From contig JAGWYX010000004.1 in the NCBI GenBank assembly GCA_018969165.1, positions 1 to 19,280 on the forward strand: 19,280 nt of DNA. The letters are read 5' to 3'. Below the pieces are notes generated by a model. The model saw only the letters and a program-made list of their open reading frames with translations, made no database searches and was not told where the DNA came from. The translations under genes and the position numbers were made by a program. Source of the DNA: Verrucomicrobiota bacterium. GTDB taxonomy: Bacteria; Verrucomicrobiota; Verrucomicrobiia; Limisphaerales; JAGWYX01. Of the stretch, positions 1-7,090 are shown piece after piece; within the stretch, counting starts at the first letter, position 1, and every line of letters starts with the position of its first letter.

Positions 1-935
1 AAGTGGTGCCCAACCACCGGCGCGGAGCGGTGCCGGCGTTTCTGGGGCTGAGTTTTTGCGGCAATTACGCCGAAGTAAACGACCCGCACATTCCGCTCCC
101 CAGCGGTTGGATGTATGGCGGGCCGGGCGTGGTCAACCATCGGGCGACCGAGGCCGGGCGCGGCTCGCAGATCGACACCTGGAACCTCGAACAATCCATC
201 GACCGCGGTTATGCCGTGGTCACCTTCTACAACGGCGACATCGAGCCCGACGACCCGGCGACGACCGACGGGATCCGGTCCTGGTACGCGCGGCACGACG
301 CCAAGGCGTCGTATGATTGGGGCGCCGTTGCCGCCTGGGCCTGGGGTTTATCCCGCGCCCTGGATTACCTGGTGACCGATGGCGATATTGACCCGCGCCG
401 GATCGCGGTGGTGGGGCATTCGCGCAACGGCAAGGCGGCGATGCTGGCGGCGGCCTTCGACGAGCGGTTTGCGTTGGCCATTCCGCTCCAGGCAGGCTGC
501 GGCGGCACTTCTCCCAGCCGCGGCCACGTGGGCGAATCGGTTCGGCAGATCAACGACCATTTTCCGCACTGGTTCAACGCCCAGTTCAAACAGTTCAACG
601 ACCAGGTGGACCGGCTGCCGTTCGATCAGCACTGCCTGATTGCCCTCTGCGCGCCGCGGCCGGTGCTGCTGTCCTGCGCGACCGAGGACACCTGGGCCAA
701 CCCGGTCGGGCAATTCGAGATGTTGCAGGCGGCCGACCCGGTCTATCGCCTGCTGGGCGTCGAGGGCGTCGGCGCGAAGCAAATGCCCGAGACCGGCCGG
801 CTCCAGGCCAGCCGGCTGGGCTATTTCATCCGGCCCGGCAAACATTCGATGACCCGGATCGACTGGCAGGCCTTTCTGGATTACGCGGACAAGTTTCTCG
901 CGCGGCGCGCCTCCGACTCGACCGACCACGAATGA
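1..935 (+). CDS. Glucuronoyl esterase-like alpha/beta hydrolase (CE15 type), 5'-truncated by window edge
   Basis: The frame is open from the first base and ends at the TGA at 933-935, so the true start lies upstream; the GTG at position 3 is only the first possible start in view. About 310 residues are visible. The nucleophile elbow VVGHSRNGKAA (Ser at about residue 140 of the visible part) matches the G-x-S-R-x-G-K pattern of CE15 glucuronoyl esterases, and KHSMTRIDW near the end supplies the catalytic His (about 281). The family cleaves ester bonds between lignin alcohols and 4-O-methyl-glucuronic acid of xylan, usually as a secreted enzyme; the missing N-terminus would hold any signal peptide. 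The fungal-type acidic residue expected shortly after the nucleophile (QE-S-G-x-G-G) is absent, since QAGCGG is read there; E228/D229 in CATEDTWANP could be the acid instead. Acetyl-xylan esterase-like activity is an alternative. No downstream partner gene is evident. Confidence 0.85.
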   Translation, partial: VVPNHRRGAVPAFLGLSFCGNYAEVNDPHIPLPSGWMYGGPGVVNHRATEAGRGSQIDTWNLEQSIDRGYAVVTFYNGDIEPDDPATTDGIRSWYARHDAKASYDWGAVAAWAWGLSRALDYLVTDGDIDPRRIAVVGHSRNGKAAMLAAAFDERFALAIPLQAGCGGTSPSRGHVGESVRQINDHFPHWFNAQFKQFNDQVDRLPFDQHCLIALCAPRPVLLSCATEDTWANPVGQFEMLQAADPVYRLLGVEGVGAKQMPETGRLQASRLGYFIRPGKHSMTRIDWQAFLDYADKFLARRASDSTDHE

Positions 936-1239
936 GAGGCAAAAGCTCGACTTGATGACAGCAAGTTTCAAGATTCAAGGACTGTAGGGACACGAAGGGG
1001 GGCGGGGGGAAAGGACGAGGATGGAGGATGGCCAAGTGGCGGAGGCGAATGGAGGGGGGGAATTTAAGATTTAAGATTTCAGATTGCAGATTCTGAATTT
1101 GCGGAGGGATTCCGGATCCAGGCTCCAGCGGCCGGTCGCCGGCGGTGGCAGCGAACGGCCGCGCCGTTTTTCGCGGCTGGGGCTCGACCTGGGGGCGAAT
1201 CCTGCTAACGTCGGCGCGCCATGATACATTGTGGACGCC
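936..1239. other. Intergenic region with purine-rich stretch and AT-rich heptamer repeat
   Basis: No convincing gene is seen. The stretch has a G/A-rich run (about 993-1060) followed by a short AT-rich heptamer tandem repeat, then GC-rich sequence up to the MFS start. ORFs through it on either strand are extensions or antisense of flanking genes. Confidence 0.6.
1063..1099. repeat. Degenerate tandem heptamer repeat (period 7)
   Basis: Five consecutive 7-bp units can be read: TTTAAGA at 1063-1069, TTTAAGA at 1070-1076, TTTCAGA at 1077-1083, TTGCAGA at 1084-1090 and TTCTGAA at 1091-1097. The block is strikingly AT-rich against a GC-rich surrounding. It is non-coding and sits in the gap upstream of the MFS gene. 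Confidence 0.7.
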
Positions 1240-2508
1240 ATGAGTGAGCCGGAGCCCGCCCCGCACGCGGTCGCGCCGCTGGACTTGACGGCGGCCGAGG
1301 ACCGGTATGCGGTGCTGCGGAACCGCAATTTCATGCTCTACCTGGTGGGGCGTTTCATTGCCGCGTTGGGCCAGCAGATGCTGACGGTGGCGGTGGGCTG
1401 GGAGCTGTACGAACGCACGCACTCGGCGCTGGCATTGGGACTGGTCGGCTTGGTCCAGATGATCCCGATGATTGTGCTGATCCTGCCGGCGGGCCACCTG
1501 GCCGACACGCGGGACCGCAAGCGGATCATTGTCTTGATGGTGGGGACGATTGCGCTGGCGAGCCTGGGGCTGGCGGTGGTGTCGTTGTTGGGGCTGCACG
1601 TGGGCTGGACCTATTTCTGCCTGTTCCTGGCCGGGATCGCGCGCACGTTCCTGTGGCCGGCCAGCTCCGCTTTCCTGCCCCAACTGGTCCCGCGCCGGCA
1701 ATTCTCCCGCGCCGTGACCTGGAACAGCGGCGGGTTCCACCTCTCTTCGGTTGCCGGCCCGGCCTGCGGCGGGGCCTTGATCGCCCTGACCCACCACGCG
1801 GCCACGGTCTATGTGATCAACACCGGCGCCACGGTGGTGTGCCTGGTGTTAATCTGGCTGGTGCGCGCCCCGCACCGCGCCGTCGCGCCGGAGGCCATGA
1901 CCCTGGCCAACCTGATCGCCGGGTTCCGGTTCGTTTATGCCACCAAGATTGTCTTTGGCGCCATTACCCTGGACCTGTTCGCGGTGTTGTTGGGCGGCGC
2001 GACCGCCCTGCTGCCGGTCTATGCCAAGGACATCCTGGGTGTCGGGCCGAGCGGCCTGGGCCTGCTCCAGGCGGCGTTGCCGGCCGGTTCACTGATCTCG
2101 GCCCTGGTGCTCGCCCACCGGCCGCCGCTGGAAAAGGCCGGGCGCGCGCTCCTCTGGGCGGTGATTGGATTTGGGGTGGCGACGGTTGCGTTCGGTTACT
2201 CGACCAGTTTCTGGGTCTCGTTTGCGATGCTGTTTGTGTGCGGGGCGACCGACAACGTGAGCATCGTGGTGCGGCACACCCTGGTGCAACTGCTGACGCC
2301 CGACGAGAAACGCGGGCGCGTCTCCGCGGTCAACAGCCTGTTCATCGGCACCTCGAACGAGCTGGGCGGCTTCGAGTCCGGGCTGGTGGCCCACTGGTTT
2401 ACGCCGGTGTTCTCGGTGGTATCGGGCGGGATCGGGACCATCGTGGTGGTGATCGCGGTGGCCTTGATCTGGCCGGAGTTGCGGCGCTACGGGCGGCTGG
2501 AGGGCTAG
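1240..2508 (+). CDS. MFS exporter, EntS-like (MFS_3 type)
   Basis: A 422-residue polytopic inner-membrane protein, about the usual length for a 12-helix MFS carrier. The N-terminal cytoplasmic segment ends in YAVLRNRNFMLYLVGRFIAALGQQ, quoted here as YAVLRNRNF and then the first helix; this resembles the EntS/MFS_3 group of siderophore or drug exporters. Motif A of the loop between helices 2 and 3 is visible as GHLADTRDRKR (residues 85-95). A related late-loop sequence TPDEKRGRVSAVNSLF occurs near residue 350. No Shine-Dalgarno sequence precedes either the in-frame GTG at 1231 or the ATG at 1240; the ATG is preferred because it opens directly with MSEPEP. The substrate cannot be read from sequence. 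No adjacent siderophore genes are present, so the exporter label is by family only. Confidence 0.88.
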   Translation: MSEPEPAPHAVAPLDLTAAEDRYAVLRNRNFMLYLVGRFIAALGQQMLTVAVGWELYERTHSALALGLVGLVQMIPMIVLILPAGHLADTRDRKRIIVLMVGTIALASLGLAVVSLLGLHVGWTYFCLFLAGIARTFLWPASSAFLPQLVPRRQFSRAVTWNSGGFHLSSVAGPACGGALIALTHHAATVYVINTGATVVCLVLIWLVRAPHRAVAPEAMTLANLIAGFRFVYATKIVFGAITLDLFAVLLGGATALLPVYAKDILGVGPSGLGLLQAALPAGSLISALVLAHRPPLEKAGRALLWAVIGFGVATVAFGYSTSFWVSFAMLFVCGATDNVSIVVRHTLVQLLTPDEKRGRVSAVNSLFIGTSNELGGFESGLVAHWFTPVFSVVSGGIGTIVVVIAVALIWPELRRYGRLEG

Positions 2509-2535
2509 CGAGGCGCGCCTCGAACCTCGCGCCTC
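2509..2535. terminator. GC-rich palindrome between convergent genes, possible bidirectional terminator
   Basis: CGAGGCG at 2509-2515 and CGCCTCG at 2516-2522 form a perfect palindrome directly after the MFS stop codon. An alternative stem pairs GAGGCGCG (2510-2517) with CGCGCCTC (2528-2535) around a 10-nt loop. The second arm overlaps the stop codon of the opposing small gene. No T-tract follows, so intrinsic termination is uncertain. Confidence 0.35.
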
Positions 2536-2731
2536 ACCAGCGCCGGCCGGGCAGGCCCAAGTCGATCTGCTCGGCCCGGGGCGGCCCGGCGGGGGCCCAG
2601 TCGCGCGCGCAATCCACGACCGCGCGCATGCGGTCGAACCACCAGCGGGCGCGGGTGAGCCGGCGGCGGCGGCGGGACGGGGTGAAGGCGGCGGTGGGAT
2701 CGAAGCCCAATTCCATTTGCACTCGGTTCAT
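2534..2731 (-). CDS. Small basic hypothetical protein (65 aa) with poly-Arg patch
   Basis: This is a 65-residue protein whose start is well supported: GAAAGG lies 6-8 nt before the ATG at 2731-2729, one of only two clear Shine-Dalgarno sites in the window. The protein is notable for a run of six arginines (TPSRRRRRRLTRA is read as TPSR followed by RRRRLTRA, residues 18-28), then ARWWFDRMRAVVDCARDW, a probable amphipathic helix with a Trp-Trp pair, and a Pro-rich tail. There is no signal peptide or membrane segment. Function is unknown. The arginine patch would suit nucleic-acid binding, but that is inference. It faces the MFS gene convergently and stands alone, with its own regulatory structures upstream. 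The in-frame ORF extension upstream of the ATG runs through a repeat and is not believed. The protein resembles small verrucomicrobial conserved hypotheticals from memory only. Confidence 0.72.
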   Translation of the reverse strand: MNRVQMELGFDPTAAFTPSRRRRRLTRARWWFDRMRAVVDCARDWAPAGPPRAEQIDLGLPGRRW

Positions 2732-2732
2732 C

Positions 2733-2762
2733 GGTAGCCTTTCATTTTTTAACCAGGCTACC
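2733..2762 (-). promoter_or_regulatory. 5'-UTR hairpin overlapping the ribosome binding site of the small basic gene
   Basis: GGTAGCCT at 2733-2740 is the exact reverse complement of AGGCTACC at 2755-2762, giving an 8-bp stem with a 14-nt loop. In the minus-strand transcript the 3' arm covers the GG of the Shine-Dalgarno AAAGG and ends two bases before the ATG, so folding would block ribosome entry. Confidence 0.55.
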
Positions 2763-2770
2763 TGACGGGG

Positions 2771-2789
2771 TTGGACAAATACTGTCCAA
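2771..2789. promoter_or_regulatory. Perfect 7-5-7 palindrome, candidate operator of the small basic gene
   Basis: TTGGACA (2771-2777), spacer AATAC, TGTCCAA (2783-2789) is a perfect inverted repeat lying 40-58 bp upstream of the start codon at 2731, where a promoter would be expected. Read on the minus strand, TTGGACA also resembles a -35 box. The binding protein is unknown; it does not match the TGTTC-N4-GAACA pattern I recall for verrucomicrobial LexA. Confidence 0.5.
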
Positions 2790-3100
2790 GGGGAAATTAT
2801 TTTGCGGCCGCCCTGGGCAAGCGGGTCGGAGCCGCGAACCGCCGCCAGGTCCTGGAGTGCGGCAGTCCCCTGCCGCTGGGCGACCGCGCCCTGGTTGGAA
2901 AAGCGGCGGCGGGCTGCCGCACGACAAGCCGCGGGCGCGCCTGCCCGCTCCGGGTACCATTTGTGTCTTCGGGCGGCGGTGCTTTTGGCCGGGGCCTTGG
3001 TTGGCTCGGCCCTTACAGCCCGCTGCGGGGATGCGGGTGCCCGTGCGGAAGCACCCTCGCCGCCGCGGCCCAAATCCCTCGCCGCAGAACCCCGCGCAAT
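2790..3100. other. Intergenic region carrying repeat element B; no gene seen
   Basis: Overlapping reading frames exist on both strands here but none has a ribosome site, a recognisable domain or a plausible composition (low-complexity Ala/Arg/Gly). The stretch contains the first copy of the GTGCGGCAG hairpin element. Confidence 0.6.
2857..2922. repeat. Repeat element B, copy 1 (GTGCGGCAG palindrome)
   Basis: GTGCGGCAG at 2857-2865 is matched by its exact reverse complement CTGCCGCAC at 2914-2922. The left arm also forms its own hairpin: GCGGCAG (2859-2865), loop TCCC, CTGCCGC (2870-2876). A near-identical left half recurs at 16069-16088. Confidence 0.65.
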
Positions 3101-3122
3101 TTTAAAACTGGCTGCAGCAGCC
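3101..3122 (-). terminator. Putative intrinsic terminator of the beta-barrel gene
   Basis: Starting 5 nt after the stop codon of the outer-membrane gene, the minus strand reads GGCTG, loop CTG, CAGCC, then AGTTTTAAAA. A short 5-bp GC stem followed by a T-run fits a weak rho-independent terminator. Confidence 0.5.
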
Positions 3123-3126
3123 TGGG

Positions 3127-3741
3127 TTAGAAGGACCAGGTCAAACTAAGGGCGAACATGTGATTGTTCAGGTCGCTCAGAACGATCGGTCCGCCGATGT
3201 TGTAATACTGATCGGAGGTGCCGAGGTATTTGTAGGCGAGGTCCACGGCCAGGTGTTGCCGGAGCCGGTAGCGAATGCCGACCATGAATTGCCAGGCGAA
3301 CTCGCCGTCGGTGTCGCAACCTTGGTCGTTATTCAGGAACCCCACCACGCCCCCGACGCCGATGCCGGCATAGGGGACCCAGGGGGAATTGCGCTCGTAG
3401 CGCACGACCAGGTTGGCCAGCATCGGCATCTGACCCAGCCACGCATGCCGCGGGTCGTGCGAGGTCGAGTTGTAGAGGAAGCCCGACTCGCCTTCCACGC
3501 CGAGCCAACTGTTGAAATTGTAGCCCAGGGCGCCGTCGAATCGAACCCCGGGGTCCATCGAGAGAATGCCGCCGCCGGGTCGGACGGTCGGATCCGGCAT
3601 GAAGTTGGGGCCCAGGTCGCCCGACAGGTAGAGGCCGGTACCGTCCTCGGCCGCGGTTCGGGCGCCGCCGCCGAGCAGGCACAGGCCGGCGGCCAGCGCG
3701 CTGCCGAGCGCCGCGCATCCCCAGCGATGTCGATTAATCAT
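3127..3741 (-). CDS. Small outer-membrane beta-barrel protein
   Basis: A 204-residue protein with an N-terminal signal peptide (residues 1 to about 31; positive start MINRHRW, hydrophobic core, cleavage near ARTAA-ED). The mature part is made of alternating short amphipathic strands typical of an 8-stranded barrel (OmpA/OmpW-like or PF13505-type): GLYLSGDLGPNF, VRFDGALGYNF, WLGVEGESGFLYN, MLANLVVRYER, WVPYAGIGVGGVVGF, FAWQFMVGIRYRL, LAVDLAYKYLG. It ends MFALSLTWSF, with the C-terminal Phe that BamA-dependent barrels carry. The start ATG (3741) has a good Shine-Dalgarno AAAGG 8 nt upstream. Its job is probably a structural or small-molecule pore role in the outer membrane; ligand unknown. It appears monocistronic, with its own terminator downstream. 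Confidence 0.85.
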   Translation of the reverse strand: MINRHRWGCAALGSALAAGLCLLGGGARTAAEDGTGLYLSGDLGPNFMPDPTVRPGGGILSMDPGVRFDGALGYNFNSWLGVEGESGFLYNSTSHDPRHAWLGQMPMLANLVVRYERNSPWVPYAGIGVGGVVGFLNNDQGCDTDGEFAWQFMVGIRYRLRQHLAVDLAYKYLGTSDQYYNIGGPIVLSDLNNHMFALSLTWSF

Positions 3742-4025
3742 ATAAGTTGCCTTTCATCATGAATTGACTCGATCTTCCTCTACAGGCGCGCCGGCGGGAC
3801 GTCAACTGCGGCGGGTTGGGGTGATTCCCTACTCACGAGGCGCGGCCTCGGAGCATTCTGGCGTCATTGTCGTCCGGGAGTTTCGCTCGCCGTCGGGCGT
3901 CCGGCTTTGAAGGCGCCTCCTGAGAGGTGCGCTTCGCGCGCCGCGCTCAGCGAGTCCTTGTGGAGCCGGACCAGGCAAACGGCGCAGGCGCCAAGACTTG
4001 ACCGGACCACCCTGAATATCGGAAC
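3742..4025. other. Intergenic region with weak inverted repeat
   Basis: It holds the promoter region of the beta-barrel gene and the 3' flank of the deoxyhypusine-synthase-like gene. An 8-bp inverted repeat (GTCCGGCT at 3899-3906, AGCCGGAC at 3964-3971) is the only structure seen. No small gene is credible. Confidence 0.5.
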
Positions 4026-5174
4026 TCAAGGAAGCTTGGCGCGCGAGCGGCTGGAACGGACCTTGGTGACCGTGCCGACTGCGAGGTAGCGGGCGCGGAC
4101 GCGCTCGAGGATGGCGTCGCGCCGGTCGTAGAGCCGTTTCAATCGGCGCGGCTTGGCGCGGCTCAGGGCGTAGGCGGTCAGCAGCGGCAGGGCGATCGTC
4201 GAGTCCACGTAGGCGACGACGCAATCCGGCAGGGTGTCGGGGTCCACCTTGCCCCAACTGACCGCCTCCGACGGCGTCGCCCCGCTGAGGCCGCCGGTGT
4301 CGGGTCGGGCGTCGGTGCATTGGAGGAAGTAATCGTGGCCGTTCTCGGCGATGCCCATCACCTCCTGAATCTGGGGTTCGGTTTGGAGCAGGAAATTCTT
4401 CGGCGACCCGCCGCCCAGGATGAAGACCGAGGAGGTGTGCCCGGTGGATTTGGCCAGATACACGATGGCGGCGGATTGGTTGACGTCGCGGTTGACGTCG
4501 AACTGCAGCCGGGAGTCGCGCAGGGCCATGGCGGCGACGTTCATGCCGATGGAGCTGTCCCCGGGGCTGCTGGTGAAGACGGGGATGCCGCAATGGTGGG
4601 CGGTCGCCAGCACGGAAGAGTCGCGCAGCCCGAGCCGGCGACCGCGGGCGCAGACGTACTTGCCTAATCGGTCGTGGAATTCGTCGGTCCCCATCGGGCG
4701 CTGGAATTCGGGGCTTTGGATGACCTGGCGGATGAAGGCGTCGGTATCCAGCAGCACATTGTAGTCGAAGAGCACGTCGTAGATGCGGATCACGCCGGCC
4801 CGGCGCAGGGCCACGTCGTCCAGGAACGGCGAGCCGGCGCGCAGCTCCATGTCCAGGCCGTAGTGCAGGTCATGGTAAAGGTTGGCCCCGGTCGAGACGA
4901 TCCAGTCGATGAACCCGGCCTGCATCAGGGGCACCAGGCAGGATTTGCCCAGCCCGGCGGGGGTCAGGGCGCCCGTCAGGCTCAGGCCGATGAAGCCGTC
5001 GCGGGGGAGCATTTTGCCGGTGAACAGGCGGGCGGCCTCGCGCAGGCGCCCGGCGTTGTAGGCCAGGAACGTCTGGTCAATCAGATCGGCGGCGGAGAGT
5101 TGGCGGCGGACGGCCGGCGGATTCAGGCGCGGGTAGGCCGCCAGTGGGCGCGGGCGTCGGGCGGTTTTGCTCAT
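4026..5174 (-). CDS. Deoxyhypusine synthase family protein (bacterial DHS-like, polyamine aminobutyl transferase)
   Basis: The protein has 382 residues from the ATG at 5174. Deoxyhypusine synthases use NAD and spermidine to transfer an aminobutyl group through a Lys-bound imine. Here the catalytic Lys motif is intact as ILGGGSPKNF (Lys259). The downstream block TGGLSGATPSEAVSWGKV (294-310) matches the conserved S-G-A-x-P-x-E-A-V-S-W-G-K segment. STGANLYHDLHYGLD (94-108) matches the N-terminal substrate/NAD region. Eukaryotes and archaea modify eIF5A/aIF5A, which bacteria lack; bacterial relatives such as SpeY-type enzymes make homospermidine or related polyamines, so a small-molecule amine acceptor is the likelier substrate. 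The in-frame ATG at 5240 would add 22 residues with no family match, so 5174 was chosen; neither start has a Shine-Dalgarno site. The Arg/Lys/Ser-rich C-terminal tail is unusual. It stands alone in the window. Confidence 0.86.
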   Translation of the reverse strand: MSKTARRPRPLAAYPRLNPPAVRRQLSAADLIDQTFLAYNAGRLREAARLFTGKMLPRDGFIGLSLTGALTPAGLGKSCLVPLMQAGFIDWIVSTGANLYHDLHYGLDMELRAGSPFLDDVALRRAGVIRIYDVLFDYNVLLDTDAFIRQVIQSPEFQRPMGTDEFHDRLGKYVCARGRRLGLRDSSVLATAHHCGIPVFTSSPGDSSIGMNVAAMALRDSRLQFDVNRDVNQSAAIVYLAKSTGHTSSVFILGGGSPKNFLLQTEPQIQEVMGIAENGHDYFLQCTDARPDTGGLSGATPSEAVSWGKVDPDTLPDCVVAYVDSTIALPLLTAYALSRAKPRRLKRLYDRRDAILERVRARYLAVGTVTKVRSSRSRAKLP

Positions 5175-5254
5175 GGGCCGGAGTTTTGCGAAAACGGCGG
5201 TAAAGGCAAAGGGAATTTGCGTTCGTGGGGTTCGGCGCATGGGGGTGCATCCCG

Positions 5255-5365
5255 GGCAGTGTCCGAATTTGCGGTTGGAGCGCGAGTCTGTGACTCGCAG
5301 CGGCTTGATTTTGAAGCCGCTGTGCTGCGGCTCATAGAGCCGCGCTCCTAGATTAGGACACTGCC
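5255..5365. repeat. Repeat element A, copy 1 (nested palindrome, cloverleaf-like)
   Basis: The outer arms GGCAGTGTCC (5255-5264) and GGACACTGCC (5356-5365) are perfect complements. Inside lies a second pair, GGAGCGCG (5277-5284) with CGCGCTCC (5341-5348). Three hairpins follow: GCGAGTC/GACTCGC (5282-5298, 3-nt loop), CAGCGGCTT/AAGCCGCTG (5298-5322, 7-nt loop) and GCGGCTC/GAGCCGC (5327-5343, 3-nt loop). The 99-bp core 5261-5359 recurs at 17835-17933 in the same orientation with 8 differences. Confidence 0.85.
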
Positions 5366-5668
5366 AACGGTCTCCGAACCGTGTCCGGAGACCGGGAGAT
5401 CGACGATGTCGCCAGCCTACCGTTTTGGCCGGCGGTCTGTCAACGTCACTCTCCAGCGCGCCTTGCTCAGAGGGTCCTCGAGGAGGCGGGCGGGAGAATC
5501 AGCATAGCCGCCAAAACTCGGCCTGACACCAACACGTCTCGGACTTGGAGGAGACTAGACGCTCTCAGTGACAGCCCAAGGTCTGGACGGTTACGATCCG
5601 ATTACAAAGCGAGCATGGTTCCTCCGCTGGACGAGCGGGGTGGTTCCACGGGCGACCCGGGGCGAGCG
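5366..5668. other. Intergenic region with a 9-bp hairpin
   Basis: Directly after repeat A, CGGTCTCCG (5368-5376) pairs perfectly with CGGAGACCG (5386-5394) around a 9-nt loop. The rest of the stretch up to the oxidoreductase stop codon shows no gene, clear promoter or terminator. An ORF on the + strand here is mostly antisense to the oxidoreductase. Confidence 0.5.
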
Positions 5669-7090
5669 CTATGCCGGGAAGCCTTCGCGGTTGTGACGGC
5701 GGACGAATTGTTCCGCCTCCGGCAGGTTGGGCGATTTCATGCTCGGGCCGTCCCAATCCATCCGTTTGCCGACGCCGACGCGCAGGGCGATGCAGCCGAG
5801 CAGAATGATCTCGGTGAGATAAGCGGCGATGGCGAAGTTCGAGTAGGCCGGGGTGCCGTCGCGGATCATGCGGAACCATTCCTCGTTGTGACCCGGTGAG
5901 CGGGGGATGGTCTGGGGCACGGCTTTGGCCGCCGCGTGATTGTTGCCCGAGGTGAATTCATTCTCGCCCTTGAGCAGGACAAAGAACTGCGAACCATAGT
6001 CGTCAGGCGAGAAGAGTTTGCCTTTGTCGCCCACGAGCAGGCAGCCGCTGCCGGGGAGCTTGCCCTGCATTTCGACGATCTCCTTGGTGAGTTCGGGGTT
6101 GGGCCGCAAGGGGTGGACCTGCTTGTCGCCCGGATTGCCGTCATACCACCAGAACTTGAGGGGCGCCAGGCCCTCGCGCTCGGGAAACTCGAACCGGATG
6201 CGGGAGGTCTTGGGATAGGTCTCGGGGAACGTTTGCGAGGCTTCCTCGCACTCGACGACGTTGGGGTAGCCGAGCTTCAGCGCGCGGAACGGCATGTTGA
6301 CCGTGTGACAGGCCATGTCGCCGAGCGCGCCGGTGCCGAAATTGCACCAACCCCGCCATTTGAACGGGTGATAGACCCCCGCCTTGTACGGCCGCATGGG
6401 CGCCGGGCCGATCCACTGGTTCCAGTCCAGCGCTGGGGGCACCGGGTCTTCGCCCTCGGGGCGGTTGAGGCCCTGGGGCCAGATGGGGCGATTGGACCAG
6501 ACATGGAGTTCACTGACGCTGCCAATGACCCCGGCCTGGACGACTTCGACCGCGCGCCGCAGGCCGCTGCCGGCGCTGCCCTGGTTGCCCATCTGGGTCG
6601 CCAACTTCTTCTCGGCGGCCAATTGCCGCACCAGGCGCGCCTCGTAAACGGTCTGGGTCAGCGGTTTCTGGCAGAAAACGTGCTTGCCCATCCGCAGCGC
6701 CGTGGCGGTCACCACCGCGTGACAGTGGTCCGGGGTCGAGACGGTCACGGCGTCGATGGACTGGTCGAGTTCCTCGAGCATCTTGCGGTAATCCCGGTAG
6801 AGCTTGGCCTGCGGGAACTGTTGCGCCTTGCGATCCAGATGCCCCTGGTCCACGTCGCACAGCCCGACCAGGTTCCCGCCAATTCGGGCCATGCCGCGGG
6901 TATCGCTGTCGCCCTTGCCCATGACGCCGACGCAGGCCAGGTTGATCTTGTCGTTGGCGCCGAGCACGGTGCCGACGTAGGGGAAGGCCGCGGTCGCGGC
7001 GGCGGCCAGGAGGCTGGAGCGCAGAAACTCGCGCCGGGTGGTGAAGATGCGGGGGGAAGGTCCGTACAGCGTGATGGAGGTTGGTTTCAT
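5669..7090 (-). CDS. Tat-exported Gfo/Idh/MocA family oxidoreductase
   Basis: A 473-residue protein, longer than cytosolic family members because of a Tat signal: TTRREFLRSSLLAAAATAAF (residues 17-36), with the twin arginines at 19-20. The Rossmann fold follows (INLACVGVMGKGDSD, 49-63), with a glycine pattern that departs from strict G-x-G-x-x-G. Next come STPDHCHAVV (118-127) and CQKPLTQTVYEAR (140-152), where Gln replaces Glu of the classic EKP but the key Lys142 is kept. The C-terminal sheet domain carries GDMACHTVNMPF (257-268) with the candidate catalytic His262, and PGHNEEWFRMIRDG late in the protein. Family members act on sugars, inositols or glycosides with a tightly bound NAD(P); Tat export of a folded, cofactor-loaded enzyme to the periplasm fits this. 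Tat-exported paralogues are numerous in Planctomycetes and Verrucomicrobia. No sugar-utilisation neighbours identify the substrate. The gene is divergent from the giant gene. Confidence 0.92.
   Translation of the reverse strand: MKPTSITLYGPSPRIFTTRREFLRSSLLAAAATAAFPYVGTVLGANDKINLACVGVMGKGDSDTRGMARIGGNLVGLCDVDQGHLDRKAQQFPQAKLYRDYRKMLEELDQSIDAVTVSTPDHCHAVVTATALRMGKHVFCQKPLTQTVYEARLVRQLAAEKKLATQMGNQGSAGSGLRRAVEVVQAGVIGSVSELHVWSNRPIWPQGLNRPEGEDPVPPALDWNQWIGPAPMRPYKAGVYHPFKWRGWCNFGTGALGDMACHTVNMPFRALKLGYPNVVECEEASQTFPETYPKTSRIRFEFPEREGLAPLKFWWYDGNPGDKQVHPLRPNPELTKEIVEMQGKLPGSGCLLVGDKGKLFSPDDYGSQFFVLLKGENEFTSGNNHAAAKAVPQTIPRSPGHNEEWFRMIRDGTPAYSNFAIAAYLTEIILLGCIALRVGVGKRMDWDGPSMKSPNLPEAEQFVRRHNREGFPA

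Noticed and set aside
2771..2789. LexA/SOS box
   Set aside because: The half-site TTGGACA with a 5-bp spacer does not match the TGTTC-N4-GAACA pattern I recall for this phylum, and no SOS gene is nearby.
2771..3149. Overlapping + strand ORFs of 82-119 codons
   Set aside because: They translate repeat element B and low-complexity GC-rich sequence, with no ribosome site or domain. One overlaps the terminator of the opposing gene.
5255..5365. Repeat A as a tRNA gene because of its cloverleaf shape
   Set aside because: It lacks the conserved tRNA positions (no TTCGA-type T loop, no 7-bp acceptor with CCA-proximal layout), and its hairpin loops of 3 nt are too small. It occurs as a near-identical dispersed copy.
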